Assembly: GCF_963583255.1 (NCBI RefSeq)
Contig: NC_084819.1
Span: 15,469,616-15,533,615 of the forward strand
From: Pyrus communis
Lineage: Eukaryota; Streptophyta; Magnoliopsida; Rosales; Rosaceae
Reading direction: 5' to 3'
DNA: 64,000 nucleotides
Both the position numbers and the translations under genes were made by a program. Positions 48,163 through 60,300 of this stretch are shown here, piece by piece. Each line of letters starts with the position of its first letter. Position 1 is the stretch's first letter. Under the pieces are notes generated by a model, which was not told the DNA's origin, ran no database searches, and saw nothing but the letters and a program-made list of their open reading frames with translations.

Positions 48163-48907
48163 TCACTCAGCTTTCTCTCCCGTAGCTCTCCTCACTATCT
48201 TCCCCTCGGTGCAAGCCAAATAACCACCACAGCATCTCCAAACGCCGCCAAAACTCCCCAAAATTCACTCAAAATTTTCTAAGGGTCTCACTCTTAACCC
48301 TTGACCGTGGGAAAACCCAATGGAAAACAAAAACTCGGTTGTGTAGCTCGACGAATGTTGGCGAAACTTTCACTCCTTCAACCACGGTAAGCCTAGATTT
48401 CTCACTCTCAAACTTTCCCTCGAGTTTTTGGTAAATATTCTTAGCATGCATGCACTTTTCAGTGCATTTGAAGGACAAATTTCCTTACTCTATTTTCCCA
48501 TCAAAGTTTGTAGGATTCCTAAGCCAAACCCAGCCAAACCCCGTTGGTTTGGTTGAGTTGAAGGCATATGACGATTTCGCACGACCCCTAGACCACGAGT
48601 TTGAGCTTGCATGCTTGAATCCACTTTGAAATCGACGAAAACAAAGAACTTCAACTCAGGCTGTCACTTTCAGGGGGTTTTCCGACAAGCTCTGGCCATT
48701 TTTGGTCTTAAAAAAATATAAAATTGGGCTGACGCCAAGATGACGTCAGCCTTGGCGTCACATCCACTCAGGCTGGCAATTCCTCACAGGCCCGAAGCTC
48801 GGGCCTTCACTCTCCCTCGGGCTGCCTACGCTGGAGCTTCAAGGCCGGGCTATCTGGCCCTATTTCGTCCCCCGTCCCCCGAGCACCAGCCCACGTTGGA
48901 GTTGCTC
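47713..48907. mobile_element. PIF/Harbinger-like non-autonomous element, 1.2 kb
   Basis: The ends gagcaattccagcgtggg and, read inward from the right, gagcaactccaacgtggg are inverted, and TTA lies on both sides (47710-47712 and 48908-48910). A long CT microsatellite lies at about 48021-48170. The right third is GC-rich with several short inverted pairs, for example gctgacgccaag...cttggcgtc at about 48730-48759 and ggcccgaagctcgggcc at about 48789-48805. No transposase is present. Confidence 0.8.
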
Positions 48908-48910
48908 TTA

Positions 48911-49288
48911 CCTCTCTTCTTTTTTTGTCTGATTTGAAAGGGTTCCTGTTGAGTTCTTTGCTTTCATGTCTACAACTCAGTTCATCTGATTATTACAAGA
49001 ATGAACCTAATCTGAAATATGAACCATAAAAAAAAAAAAAAAAACTCTACACGCATCTGTTTAATCTTATTTATTATACTGTTTGATTTATTCAATTTGA
49101 TAACCATAAATAAAGTGGTCATAATTTCCTTTTATTTTCTCACAATTTGCAGAAAGAGAGCTCTTTTCTCTCTCCATAAAGAATAAAATACTTTTTTTTG
49201 TTGTGTCAAGAACCAGTTGAAAACGCAGACACCGATGCAGAGAGATTGAAAAGTTTTCTTGTGGTCCAAGAAACTAAGAAGCGAAGCT
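48911..49288. other. Downstream region of the desaturase gene
   Basis: This probably holds the 3' UTR and terminator of the minus-strand desaturase gene. No other feature is visible except an A run at 49028-49044. Confidence 0.4.
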
Positions 49289-51499
49289 TTAATTCGATGC
49301 AGGAAAGCCACCAAGGTTAGGGTCGGTTTGGTAGTACACAACATCGCCAGTGTCACTCACATAGTGGTCTTTTTTCAAGCTTCTTATAAAACTTCCGAGC
49401 AAGTGAAATGGTAGGGGTCCTGATTTCTTTGGCTCTCTGTAGTATTTCCCGAATACTGGCTTTGCTGCCTCGGTCTGCAAGTTGAAGAACATTAAAACAT
49501 CGTCACGACTCATGAGCGCTATTGGTTATCTGAAAATGGTTTAGAAGTATTCCCAAACAAGCCCTTCTATAGGTATTAAGTTGGTACTTACTGCTTCAAC
49601 TAAATGGTAGTGGGGGATCTGAGGAAAAAGATGATGAACCACATGGGTTCCAATGTCGTGGTGGATGTTATTGATCAATCCATAGTCACGATCTAGTGTC
49701 GTAAGCCCTCCTCTCAGATAACTCCATTCCTGTCAAAGTTTTGAGGAAGAAAGTTACAAGATTTTGCAAGAACTTCAGCCACAAACTTAAACGAGACATG
49801 ATAAGATGATGATATCCATGGAATTCTCTTTGTCGTGGCTTCATAAGGAAATAATGCCTAACTTGATTCGAAATCCACCCACCTTTCCTCGATACCAGGG
49901 TAGTTTGTCTTCATGACCATGGTGATGCAAGTACGTTACCAAATCCAGCCACATGACAAAAACCTAACAATGAAAGCAGAGTCAAATGTGGATTCTTGTT
50001 CGATTTAGATGCAAACCTATTGGAAAATTAAAGATGCAAAATTTACCCAATAGGGAATGCCGTAGAGCTTAAGAGTTTGAACAGGACCCATTACAAAAGA
50101 CAATCCCACAAGTAGTACGGCCATTGCTGTCCAACATAAACTGGAAGTGATCACATCCTTCCTCTCATTCTTGACAAACAGATCGCTGTCCGGGTGAAAG
50201 TGGGAACCAGTCTTTCCTGGACTTCTATTCCACTACAGGAGACAAATCACAATAAGTAATTGGTTTCATAGTTTCATGCATTATGCAGTTAAAATCATCA
50301 ATCAATCAAGGAACTACAAACTTACAAGGTAGAAAGGGTATGCAAGCATGGGAAAAGGCATGGTGAAGCGCAAAATTCGTGTCATGTTATCCAAGTTCTT
50401 GTAGATTTTCTCAGACAACTGCAAGCATACAATTTATCACCCTCAAACATTAGAAAAATCCGGACGCGTCAAGAGAATGAAGAACACAGAAGTGATACAG
50501 AGGAAGGAAAAAAAGACTAACTGGGTGCCACGACTCGTCATTCTCAACATGGCCATGGTTCTGATGATGAGTCCTATGGCTAATTCTCCTGCAGAGTTCA
50601 ATCACCATTTTAACCATACTTTTGAATGTTCGATTACATACGAAAACCAATACTCAAATCAAAATGCATTATATTGTACTAATCTATCATCAAGAACATA
50701 CCATCCATGATAGGGTACAAGAATTGACGAATGCAAGAGATGCCCCACCACACTGTTTAGCTTCGGATTATTCGAAAAGCTTCCATGGCCACTGCACAAT
50801 CACAAACCAGACAAACAATTCACACCAGAAAACACAAATTGACATATAGCATGCAAACGAGTTCAAATTCTCTCCCCGGAGTTTAGAGTAAGTCTAGATT
50901 AGTCTAAAGTAGAATATCGCTGGTATAAGAAACACACAAAAATATAAGAAAGGAACATAGGGAATCATTAGTATTTACCAATCATGGCCAAGGACAAATA
51001 GAGCCCAAAACATTGTCCCCTGAGCAGCCCAATACAGAGGCCAAACAAACCACTTGTTTACATAAACCGCGGCCGCAGCTAACCCAAAAACCACCGCCAC
51101 ATCCCTCACCACATAGCTCATTGACCTCCAGGGGTCCTTAACCCAACAATGCTTCGGAATGGCAGCTTTAACGTCAGCCAATTTAAACGGCGGCGGCGCA
51201 CCCGGATCAAATCCCACCTCCTCTTCTCCATCTCCTCCACCATTAACGCCGTTAACCGTCTCCTCCTCCTCTTCAAATGAGGCAATTCTCAACGGAGCGC
51301 TCACGTTTAGTCCCCATCTTCTCTCTCTTAACAGCCCACCTGGGATTTTGGTCGAATCCAATCTCAGATCCGTCGAGCTCTGGTTGGACCAAAAAATTCG
51401 AACTTTTGACCGGTGGCTACAGCAAATTGCGGTTCCGGGTCCGCGCCGAACTTGGGGGAGAGGTTTTAGTCCGCATTCTGAGAGGACCCGACTCGCCAT
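49289..51499 (-). CDS. FAD7/FAD8-like: Chloroplast omega-3 fatty acid desaturase (FAD7/FAD8 type)
   Basis: This enzyme adds the third double bond to 16:2/18:2 acyl chains on plastid lipids, using ferredoxin, in the plastid membrane. Eight exons on the minus strand are 50979-51499, 50702-50791, 50522-50588, 50326-50418, 50047-50232, 49883-49963, 49592-49729 and 49289-49474. All introns are GT-AG, and exon lengths (521, 90, 67, 93, 186, 81, 138, 186) sum to 454 codons, or 453 residues. The three histidine boxes are HDCGH (172-176), HRTHH (208-212) and HVVHH (375-379). A Ser/Arg-rich N terminus of about 70 residues looks like a plastid transit peptide, which separates it from ER-type FAD3; the C terminus ends in NLGGFPASN without an ER retention signal. 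No lesions are seen. FAD7 and FAD8 cannot be told apart here. A (TA) tract and a (TC) tract lie upstream. Confidence 0.97.
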
Positions 51500-51652
51500 T
51501 GGAGACCCAGATGGAGCAGAAACACCAGCACCAGGGCTTTAGTTCCGGGTCTCCCTCAGGCTAGAGAGAGAACGCGAGGAGAGAGAATTTGAAGCTGGAG
51601 CAAAAACCAAAAGAAGAAAGTTCTAATGCAAAAAAATTTGGATTTCAAAATT

Positions 51653-51655
<3 letters not shown>

Positions 51656-51690
<35 letters not shown>
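51656..51690. repeat. (TA)n microsatellite upstream of the desaturase
   Basis: About 17 TA units lie 160-190 bp upstream of the start codon. They could supply the TATA region, but this is only positional. Confidence 0.9.
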
Positions 51691-51694
<4 letters not shown>

Positions 51695-51843
51695 ATAACA
51701 GATTGGTGTTTGATTTCTTTTCCTTAAACCACAACCACACAAATACAATCTATATTGTCTCAGAGTTTTAGGCACTGTTTCTTTCTTGTTGGGTTTCTGG
51801 GTTAAAAAGCTAAAAGAAATCTGTATTATTTTATAGTTTTTGT

Positions 51844-51849
<6 letters not shown>

Positions 51850-51902
<53 letters not shown>
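51850..51902. repeat. (TC)n microsatellite, promoter side of the desaturase
   Basis: About 26 TC units, which is GA on the gene's own strand, lie 350-400 bp upstream of the ATG. Open frames across it read as Arg-Glu repeats and are artefacts. Confidence 0.95.
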
Positions 51903-51905
<3 letters not shown>

Positions 51906-52019
51906 GTTTGAACATTGAATGTTTCCGATCCCTTGTGATGAGGAGGAAGATAGGCATACGAGTGGGTTAAATATAGGACCGAAGACACTGAGAAAGTCTG
52001 AAGCTTCCGCCATGGCAAC

Positions 52020-52603
52020 TTGGTCAGTGGGCTTCTACTTTTTCTGTTTGTTTTGGGGAGACTTCCACTCTGTTTTACGCGTGTCCAACACGCCGAATTT
52101 TTTTTTCATATTTAGATTATGGGAGAACTAATAAAAAAATGTTTTATGCGTGTCCCTCACAAAACATGTTTTTTATTAAAAAAATATTTAGACATTTTAT
52201 TATTTTTTTAAGGACATATTTTTATTTGAAAGAGAAAAAACTAAACAAAAAGTCACACTTGAGAGTTTTAATTTAATGTGTTATTATTAACAATAACGAA
52301 AGTATCCTTAATAATATAAAAAGCTACGGGAGCTTCTAATAATAAAGAAAGTTGTCCAAGAATTTTCGGATAAAAAAAGTTTTATTTATTTATTTATTTT
52401 TTTTTTTCTAGCAACGGTGATTCAAGCTAGAATTACAGCGAATTTATTTATAGACATATAGCTATAGGACATGCACCTTGCAATGGAAAATACAATTATG
52501 ATTTTAATGGTGTTCAAATTTATTTATTGCACGTACTGTCATGTGACTTATGACCAACAATGGAATGATATATTGGAGTAATATTATTGTTACCATAATT
52601 TTT
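52020..52603. other. AT-rich intergenic DNA, no gene seen
   Basis: No recognisable feature was found. Confidence 0.4.
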
Positions 52604-52759
52604 AGGAAGTTTTAACGAAACACTCGCGGTATTGTTCACTTTAACGAAAAATCATATTTTTACACTAAAAAATCAAACCTGGTACTATTCACTTTACCAT
52701 TTGTTTTGTCCTTATCGTTAAAACTCAAAGCTTTCAAGTTTTTTTTCATTAGTTTTCCT
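52604..52759. mobile_element. hAT-like MITE, 156 bp
   Basis: The ends aggaagttttaacgaaa and (read inward from the right) aggaaaactaatgaaaa are imperfectly inverted. An 8-bp duplication TAATTTTT flanks it (52596-52603 and 52760-52767). Interior phrases (ggtattgttcactttaacg, ggtactattcactttacc) are themselves repeated. Confidence 0.78.
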
Positions 52760-52767
52760 TAATTTTT

Positions 52768-54310
52768 ATACCATATTTATACTATCTTTTTAATAGAGGT
52801 ACGCCCATCAAAACATGAAAGTTTTATTTTTATTAGAAAAGTAGGACAAATGCATGATTTTTTGTTTACGAAACTAAGAATTTTGCTCCTTTGATGGTAG
52901 TGGTTTTGTTGGTTTGACCTAAGGAGGGAATTTTATTGGTGGGATCACGATATCATGCCACACATGATTTATTTATTTATTTTATTTTTTATTTTTGTAA
53001 ACTCATGACACACGATATAATTTATGTTTTCGTTAATCATCATTGGAAGGTTGACAAGAAAAAGGCTGTAGATAAGAAAGAAAGGTAGACTGCATGAAAA
53101 GCAGGCCATGATCATTCTTCGTGTTATCGTCATGCAGTTAATTATTAATTCTCCAATGCCGCCGTCCAAGTAATTTTGTGACTCACCTTGCTTCTACAAG
53201 TTGACAACAAATTTTTTAGTGTGCCAAAATTACAATTTGGTAAATTAAATGTTATAATACATTGATTGGAAATTTGAAGAATAAAAATATTCAATTAATT
53301 ATATTATGATAATTGATGTATTCGATCGTGTTTTTAACACATTGAAAATTTTCTCAAGTTGACATTTATCACAAAATTTGGTAATTGTCTCAATCTTTCT
53401 GACCAAAATGTTTAAAAATAAAATAAAAAAAGCTTGAATATCAAAACGGTCTCTGTGTTTCATAAATTTGGTTAATTTGGCCCCCTTAGTTTCAATTTGA
53501 CCAAATTGATCACCGCGTTTGCCTTCGTCGGTCAATTCTAGACAAAAGGACTGTTAAAATTGACATGTGTCTTGTATGTGAAAAGACAAAAATGTAATGC
53601 CATGAAACCCGTCTACTCCCTCTTCAGTAATCTTTCTAATCCTTTGTTTATTTTCCAGGAGAATTGTAATCCTAAAAAATTATTGTGTAGTTGATTTGCA
53701 CTCCAAATAGATGTCCACAAGATTATCCTACACGAAAATATTTTGAGCCATTGTCATTGATCATGTGATTTCGCATGCATGTAATAAGTTTACAATGGAA
53801 TTACATTTTTTTTTTTGGTCTTAATTTTAATGGTCAGTCTAAAATTGATTAACAAAGATAAATATAGAGATCAAATTGATTGATAGAGTAAAACACAGTA
53901 AACATTTTAACACTTAAGCCTAAAATATCATCTTTTGTGGCTTGACTTTCAATCTTCTTATTGAAAAATTAAAAAAGGTTTTGAGTTTGAATTTTCTTTG
54001 GTCATAAAAGAATATTCATATCATTTCGAACCATCACTCATCTTTAACATTCACGTATTCCACATAATACAAATAATATTGGGAGACTTATATTTTTCTT
54101 TATAAATATAAAAAGTGTAGAATGCAAAATGAAAATTTTAGAATGCCAATGCTAATTTTTTAACATTTATCCTAAGTTAAGTTTTATAGTACAAATAACA
54201 CTCTGTTTATTGTGCCTATTGCCTTACGATTCGGCCTAACCAGTGGAAATCTTTTCAATGTGTACAGAATACGAGGATGTACACCACATGTAATTATGCA
54301 ATTTGAGGAA
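52768..54310. other. AT-rich intergenic DNA, no gene seen
   Basis: Nothing is recognisable as a gene. Positions about 53440-53560 (ctctgtgtttcataaatttgg...) resemble the text of the foldback element's ends but have no paired arm. Confidence 0.4.
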
Positions 54311-54319
54311 TATTTGAAA

Positions 54320-55345
54320 GGTTTTTTAGCCAAAATGGTTCCTGAGATTTGCATAACACATCATTTTGGTCTCTGAGATTGAAAATCAATAGAAATGGTC
54401 CCTGAGATTGTCCACCATCCATTCTTTTGGTCATTTTGTTAAAAACTCCGTTAAGTGTCCCGGAGCTCTTGGTCGGAAGTTTGGGCAATTTTCAAAACTT
54501 TGTAACTCAATCGTTTCTTAACCAAATTCGACTCATAATATATCAAAATGAAGATAGGAAAGTGTAGAACACGATTATATTGGAAGGCCCAATGTTTGCC
54601 AGAGATGGCCGGAAAATATTCTGAAAGGTGACTGGTCAGCAGGAAAACTGGAAAACTCGTCGAAAACTGGTAAACTTTAAACGTTCACAACTTCTTCAAC
54701 ACTCAATGAAATCGAGTGATTTAAAAACGAAAATCATACTTCTCGACGAGCCGAAGAGAATGGTACCTTTATCGATGGCTAATTAGCTGTGGTTTGGACG
54801 GAAAACGGCTCAAAAATGGCTAACTTGAGACCAAGACAACCACTTTTGAGCCGTTTTCTGGCAAAACCACGGTGAGTAAGCAATCTAAAAAGGTACCATT
54901 CTCTTTGTCTTGCTGAGAAGTATGATTTTCATTTTTGAATCACTCGATTTCGTTGAGTATTGAAGAAGTTATAAACATTTAAGGTTTACACAGTTTCCAG
55001 AGAGTTTTCCAGTTTTTCCTGCGGACCAGTCTCATTTCAGGATATTTTCCGGCCATCTCCGGCAACCATTGGGCTTCCAAATAGCTATAATCTTGTTCAA
55101 CACTTTCCTATCTTCAGTTTGATATATTATGGGTTGCATTTGGTTAAGAAACGATTGAGTTATGAAGCTTTGAAAATTGTCCAAACTTCTGGCCAAGAGC
55201 TCTGGAACACTTAACAGAGTTTTTAACAGAATGATCAAAATAATTGATGGTGGACAATCTCAATGACCATTTCTATTGAGCTTCAATCTCAGGGACCAAA
55301 GTGATGCGTAATGTAAATCTCAAGAACCACTTTGGCTAAAAAGCC
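54320..55345. mobile_element. Foldback element, 1.03 kb, almost wholly inverted repeat
   Basis: The left arm (about 54320-54820) and the right arm (about 54850-55345) are inverted copies of each other, from ggttttttagccaaaatggt at the left end to the matching ggctttttagccaaagtggt read inward from the right. Landmarks in both arms include gagattgtccaccatc, atcgagtgatttaaaaacga and ggtacc. Flanks tatttgaaa (54311-54319) and tattttaaa (55346-55354) look like a 9-bp target duplication with one change, as in Mutator-type elements. It codes for nothing. Confidence 0.88.
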
Positions 55346-55354
55346 TATTTTAAA

Positions 55355-55969
55355 AGAAAATTTCCAACCACTCAGCGTTCTAGCGACACCGATAAAATCT
55401 CACCTAACCAGCCCAATAAACTATTAAATTCATAAGTCTGCCTTTTTTCTTTGACTGATCATCTTCCTTTTATTATACTAAATTAATATTAATTATAGCG
55501 ACACTGAAAAATCCGAACTTAAATGTAAAAAGAGAAGTACATTTCTATAACCAACTTAAACTAAAGAAAAACAAAATCATGTTACTGTTATTTTCACTCA
55601 TGCATTTGATTGGCCAAAATCCTATTTGGTCTTAGCCAGCAGAGAAATTTTTTAATATGACGGGAACGTAAGTAGTATACCATGTGTTTTTATATAAGTG
55701 TGAGGAAATTGTATTTTATAAGTTATTAACTTTTTAACACACATATTTCACTATTGATACAGTAACAAGTGGTGTATCACCACATGTTCCAGTCACAAAA
55801 AAATCTCTGCGGCATGAAGAAGAAGATCCTACAGATCTGCATGCTTCTAATAAAAGGCACATGTCAATCCGAATGAACCTAGGCCTTGGAACTAATTAGT
55901 TTCACATTTTTGTAAATCATAAAAATCAATTAATTATCCCCCATTGAAACATGATCACTTTCTTTTCCA
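55355..55969. other. Intergenic DNA, presumed old promoter of the SELT copy
   Basis: No recognisable feature was found. Confidence 0.4.
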
Positions 55970-57011
55970 ATGGATCGATCGAGCTCAGTTAGTTCTGGTA
56001 GGGTTACCGATCTTTTCACGCCAAAACCTTCCAAAACTACCGCTCATTATCCTCTTCATGACGCCGATGATCCTCACCATCCAGACCCCCAGCAAGAAGA
56101 GCCTCTCCAAGAGCCCCTCAAATTCCCTACCCCGCAGGTCTGACAATTCATTTCCATTGTTTATATGCATACATTGCACAGAAACTCTCTGTGGAAGACG
56201 TCTATTCTTTTACGCACAGATATATTGTATTGATAACATAAAGAACGAACGCCTGTTTGATAGTTGGAGTGTTCATTACATCAGTGATAGATGATCGTCA
56301 TATGCTGAAATTCTCATTTGTTTGTTCAACTGCAGAAATCTAGTGGCAGTGGGGGAGTTGGCAATGGATGCACCATCAATATTGATTTTTGTACATCTTG
56401 TTCTTACAGGTTTCTATATATGTATATTATGTTTGGATGATCTTAAACTATGTCTGGCAGAGGAACTGCAATAACAATGTAAAACATGCTGGTAACGTCA
56501 TTTCCCCGGATCGATGTAATCATTCCCTTCCAACTTCCAAGGCGCCTGCTGAGCAAACTGGTACCGGTTGTTCAGGTAGGAATCATCGGGACGATAATGG
56601 TCGCAAACATGTGTTCTCGAGGCTGAGAACAACGACGCCACCTCCTTGGTACCAGGCCTTGTAAGCAAATAGGTTTGGAAGTATGGCAAGCACTTGGCTT
56701 TTTGGAAACTTCATCCAATCCTTCCTTTAAAGCACAGGAGCTTTTGAAGTTTATTGTAATGGTGAACTGGTATAACTCTATCCTCTTCTTCTCGATTGAG
56801 TTAAATGCCGAAATTTCTCCATTTTTGTCTCCGCTAGCTGCTCATTGTTATGAATCTTGTCGGACGTAGCTCTTCTCGAAGCTGGAGCAGAGGCTCCCTA
56901 AAGAAATTGAGTTGAGTGATCTCGTCGGAAAGAGCTTGGAGGAGGGGTATGGTCTTAGTTGCGCTGGAGGAGGAGATGTTTTTACCTCTACACGATCGAC
57001 ATATACCTGAT
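55970..57011 (+). pseudogene. SELT (selenoprotein T-like) pseudogene
   Basis: Four exons are recognisable: 55970-56137, 56336-56409, 56461-56769 and 56870-57011, with splice sites still in place, so it is a duplicated gene copy and not a retrocopy. Landmarks are DRAQLVLVGLPIF at the start, DADDPHHPDP, then GGVGNGCTINIDFCTSCSYR with the CxxC redox motif (cysteine, as in plant SELT proteins). Later come WLFGNFIQSF, GAFEVYCNGEL and PKEIELSDLVGK. Lesions include a duplicated GATC right after the start codon, a missing piece just after GLPIF, an in-frame TAA at about 56477, a one-base loss near 56608 and two further TAA stops (about 56661 and 56730). SELT is an ER-membrane thioredoxin-like protein. 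This copy cannot make it. Confidence 0.9.
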
Positions 57012-57397
57012 CTTTTGTTGATATGAACGCAAGATTGCCTTGCGGTTTATATGCTTTAACATGCATGAATTGCCACGCGATTGAATAACCACAGTTGTTC
57101 ATAACATTTTCTTTTTCTTCTTAATTTGTACAATCATCAATGTAAAGAAAGGTGTGGCCGGCAATGTTTCTGAAGCCTAGCAACATAAATTACTTTGTAT
57201 CAAGGATTACAACGACACACGGTGACAATTATATACACTGTAGAAGAACAAGAACGACCTCTTGGATATCTTCCGGATCACAAGCTGCAGGTGGAGTTCT
57301 TAATTGAATGACATTGCCCTTCGGGTAACTGCAGAAGGATTCTTACTCCTGGACATGGAAATTCATATCTAATGCATAAAGCTGAACCTTTTTTATT
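57012..57397. other. Spacer between convergent SELT copy and tomosyn gene
   Basis: This probably holds the 3' UTR of the minus-strand tomosyn gene. No other feature was recognised. Confidence 0.45.
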
Positions 57398-60300
57398 TTA
57401 AATATGCCACCATTTTCGACCTTCCAATCTCTTGACAAGCTCGTTTGCCATTGATGAGAAGTCTTCAGCCCCGTTCTGCAGATCTTCAGTACGCCGGCTG
57501 ATTTTCTGATAAATGTTTGATTTTGGGATTAGACAGAGAAAAGGAAACTAGTAAGTTTAAGAAATTTAAACATTTGCTAGTTGAAGATATGCAACCTAGA
57601 AGAACAAACTGAGATTAGAAATGAAATATTGTTCACAATATTTGCTTTGATCATGATAGCAATCTTTTTATCACTAAACATATGAACTCTTTTTCGGACC
57701 CAAAAAAAGAAACGCAAATAAAGAAAGAAGAATTAGTTTGTGAGGTTCTGCTACAATCTTATATGCAAGCAAATAGTACATCCGGACGTAATAGTTTGTG
57801 AACCCGCCCGAATACATTTTCACAACATTCTCCAACAAAAGATAAAATGAGAAGCAGTTAGTCTAAGGAAGAAAATTCCTTTGTGAACCAACATAGTAGA
57901 AATCCTACCTCAAGTTTTTCCTGCCTCTCCATGAGCTTATTTCGTGCTTCAGAAGCCGCAGAAGAAGCACCCTGAAATGAGTTCTTACCAGATCAGAGAA
58001 GGCATTTCATTTCTAGAGTAACTTATGTATCATCTGAACCGTCACCATTTGATATTACCTCAGTCTTTCTATATTTAGCTCTAATTTCTTCGGCCGTTCT
58101 AACTCTGGGCTTTGTATCACCAGTCCCACCTTGAAATAACTTTTCCCTTTCTGATTGCCCTTCTGCATACAACAATTAAATGACACTATTATTACATTTA
58201 CTAATATTTACAGAAAAGAAGAAAGCAGGTCGAATATTACAAAAGGTTTACCTCTCTTTTCATCTTTGACATCATGTGGTGATAAAGTAGATGCCACTGA
58301 TAGAGGTTCATCTATTTCAATGTCATCTATATCAAAGGAGAACTGAGTTAACAAGAAGGAGAAAGACGTAGAAAAGATTGAATACAAGGAAACAGGATAG
58401 CACAAAACCTATATTAAGCTCCAAAACTTCTTGATGATCTACAGGCGGAGATGGTTCTGACAGTTGAGACTTCCAAAACATGCCCTCTAAATGATTGAAA
58501 GTTGATTTAGGAGTTGCAGTATGATCTCCACTCTGGACCATTTTCCCCCCTTTAAAGCCTTTAACAATACCACCTAATATTCCGGGTACAGTACCCTGTA
58601 GTCAAAAGATACGTTATTACTGGAAAACAATTCTCCCTTCATCACAATGAAATAACAGTTTGTTTTTGTCTAAACCTGTTTTTTCTTCTGATTCAAAGAG
58701 ACACTGAGTGCAGCTTCTGCAGCAGCTGCAACAACTTTATCATGGAGACAGGGCAAAGATTCTGGAATCCTACAAACAGATAAAAAAAATTCTGAAATTA
58801 TCTAACAGAAAGTTCATGACCAAACCGTAATGCAACTATCACATTGCCCTCACAGTGTGTAAATGAACATAAACAATACCTGAAATCATTCTCAACAGCT
58901 AATATAGAGATGAATGCCGATTCATACCCATTTACCTATAAAATCCACATCATAGAGTCTAATGAATTCACGTGCTATTTTTAAAGAGATTTAAGTGCAA
59001 ATCCAACATTCTTGAAAAATTAAAGGCAATGATACCAGTGTAATATGTGCATCATCGGCACTCATTGTCTTATCCATGTTTGCCTTACAATTCCACCTTA
59101 GAATTGACATCAAGGAGCTTTCTTTCACCAATTCTAAATCAGGAATGGATCTGCCCACGAACAGGTATGAAAAACTCATCAGACAATCAATAATGCACAT
59201 ATATCTACAGCGTCAGTCAATAAACAAGTAGCGGTAGCTTGATATGCTATCATTACATGTTTTATCCCCACTAGAAATATTGATAAGGTACTTGGTGCTA
59301 CATAATCTGTATCATTTCCTTGACTATTGGGGAAAAGAATGGTACCTGATCTCAATTTCTCCAGTCTGAAACAGCAAAACCAATCCCGAAACCTTTTCAA
59401 CTCTCTTAAAAGTTGCTGTCCAAATGCAAGGTCTTGCATGTTTCACTTTTCGGATGGGTTTATTGTTTCCCTGATAAGATGACACTGTCTCAGCATGCTT
59501 TCCGAATAAATGAAATAGCAGACAAAAATAAAGAAGGCAAGAGGCACCTGAATCACAGATTTTGTTGAGTATAACCGCAGTGAATCCACACAACAAAGCA
59601 AAATGAATGAATTCAACAATCTCTCTTCAGAGTATGTACTTTCTGAGCTGGATTCATGCTCAGTTTCATGTGAATTTGTAACAATTGGAGTATCACTTGG
59701 CATAGGCTCATTCTTTGTTGAAGAATCCTTGGAGGCCTCTTGGGGTGGATTATCATCAGACACATTTTCAGACGTAGATACTCTGCCATCTGGAGTACCA
59801 ACAGAAAAATTATTAGAGTTCTCTAATTATGAAGTGAAAAAGAAACTAAAAGTATTTTATTCCCTGGTAGATGATATCTGTACTTGCCTATAACATACAT
59901 TGAAAGTGCAATTGACTCCTTTTTCAAGTGCCATGGCTGAGGGATGATCAGGTTACCAGCATTTCCATCAATTACATGTATATTTGCATCCTTGGTTAAG
60001 ACAAACATTACCTCCTCTGCTGGGTTAGCTGTTGATTTTGTTTCGGAAACCTTTGGGCTCTTCAGGAGGTGTTGAGAATTTGTAAGTTCTTTCCAAGTCA
60101 TTGAAATGACTGGAGAGCTGGAGAAAGATGCATCTTTTATAAAGAACAATACAGAAAAGGAACTTGTGTCCAGCACCGCAACCTGAAATGGATGCATTAA
60201 ATTCAAAAGTCTTTCTAACTATAGCAACTTAAATTTTATGGGCCAATATTCAATCTATTGAAAACAACGAAGCTGCGTTATAAATTCAGAAGCAGAAAAA

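Noticed and set aside
51159..51564. Two plus-strand open frames over the desaturase first exon
   Set aside because: They are antisense shadows of a well-supported FAD7/8 exon and have no motif.
51623..52018. Open frames with long Arg-Glu repeats
   Set aside because: They are produced by the (TC)n microsatellite and the neighbouring (TA)n tract.
59613..59893. Alternative frames over the tomosyn exon 59548-59789
   Set aside because: The chosen frame is fixed by exact 3n length over all 20 exons and by continuity on both sides.
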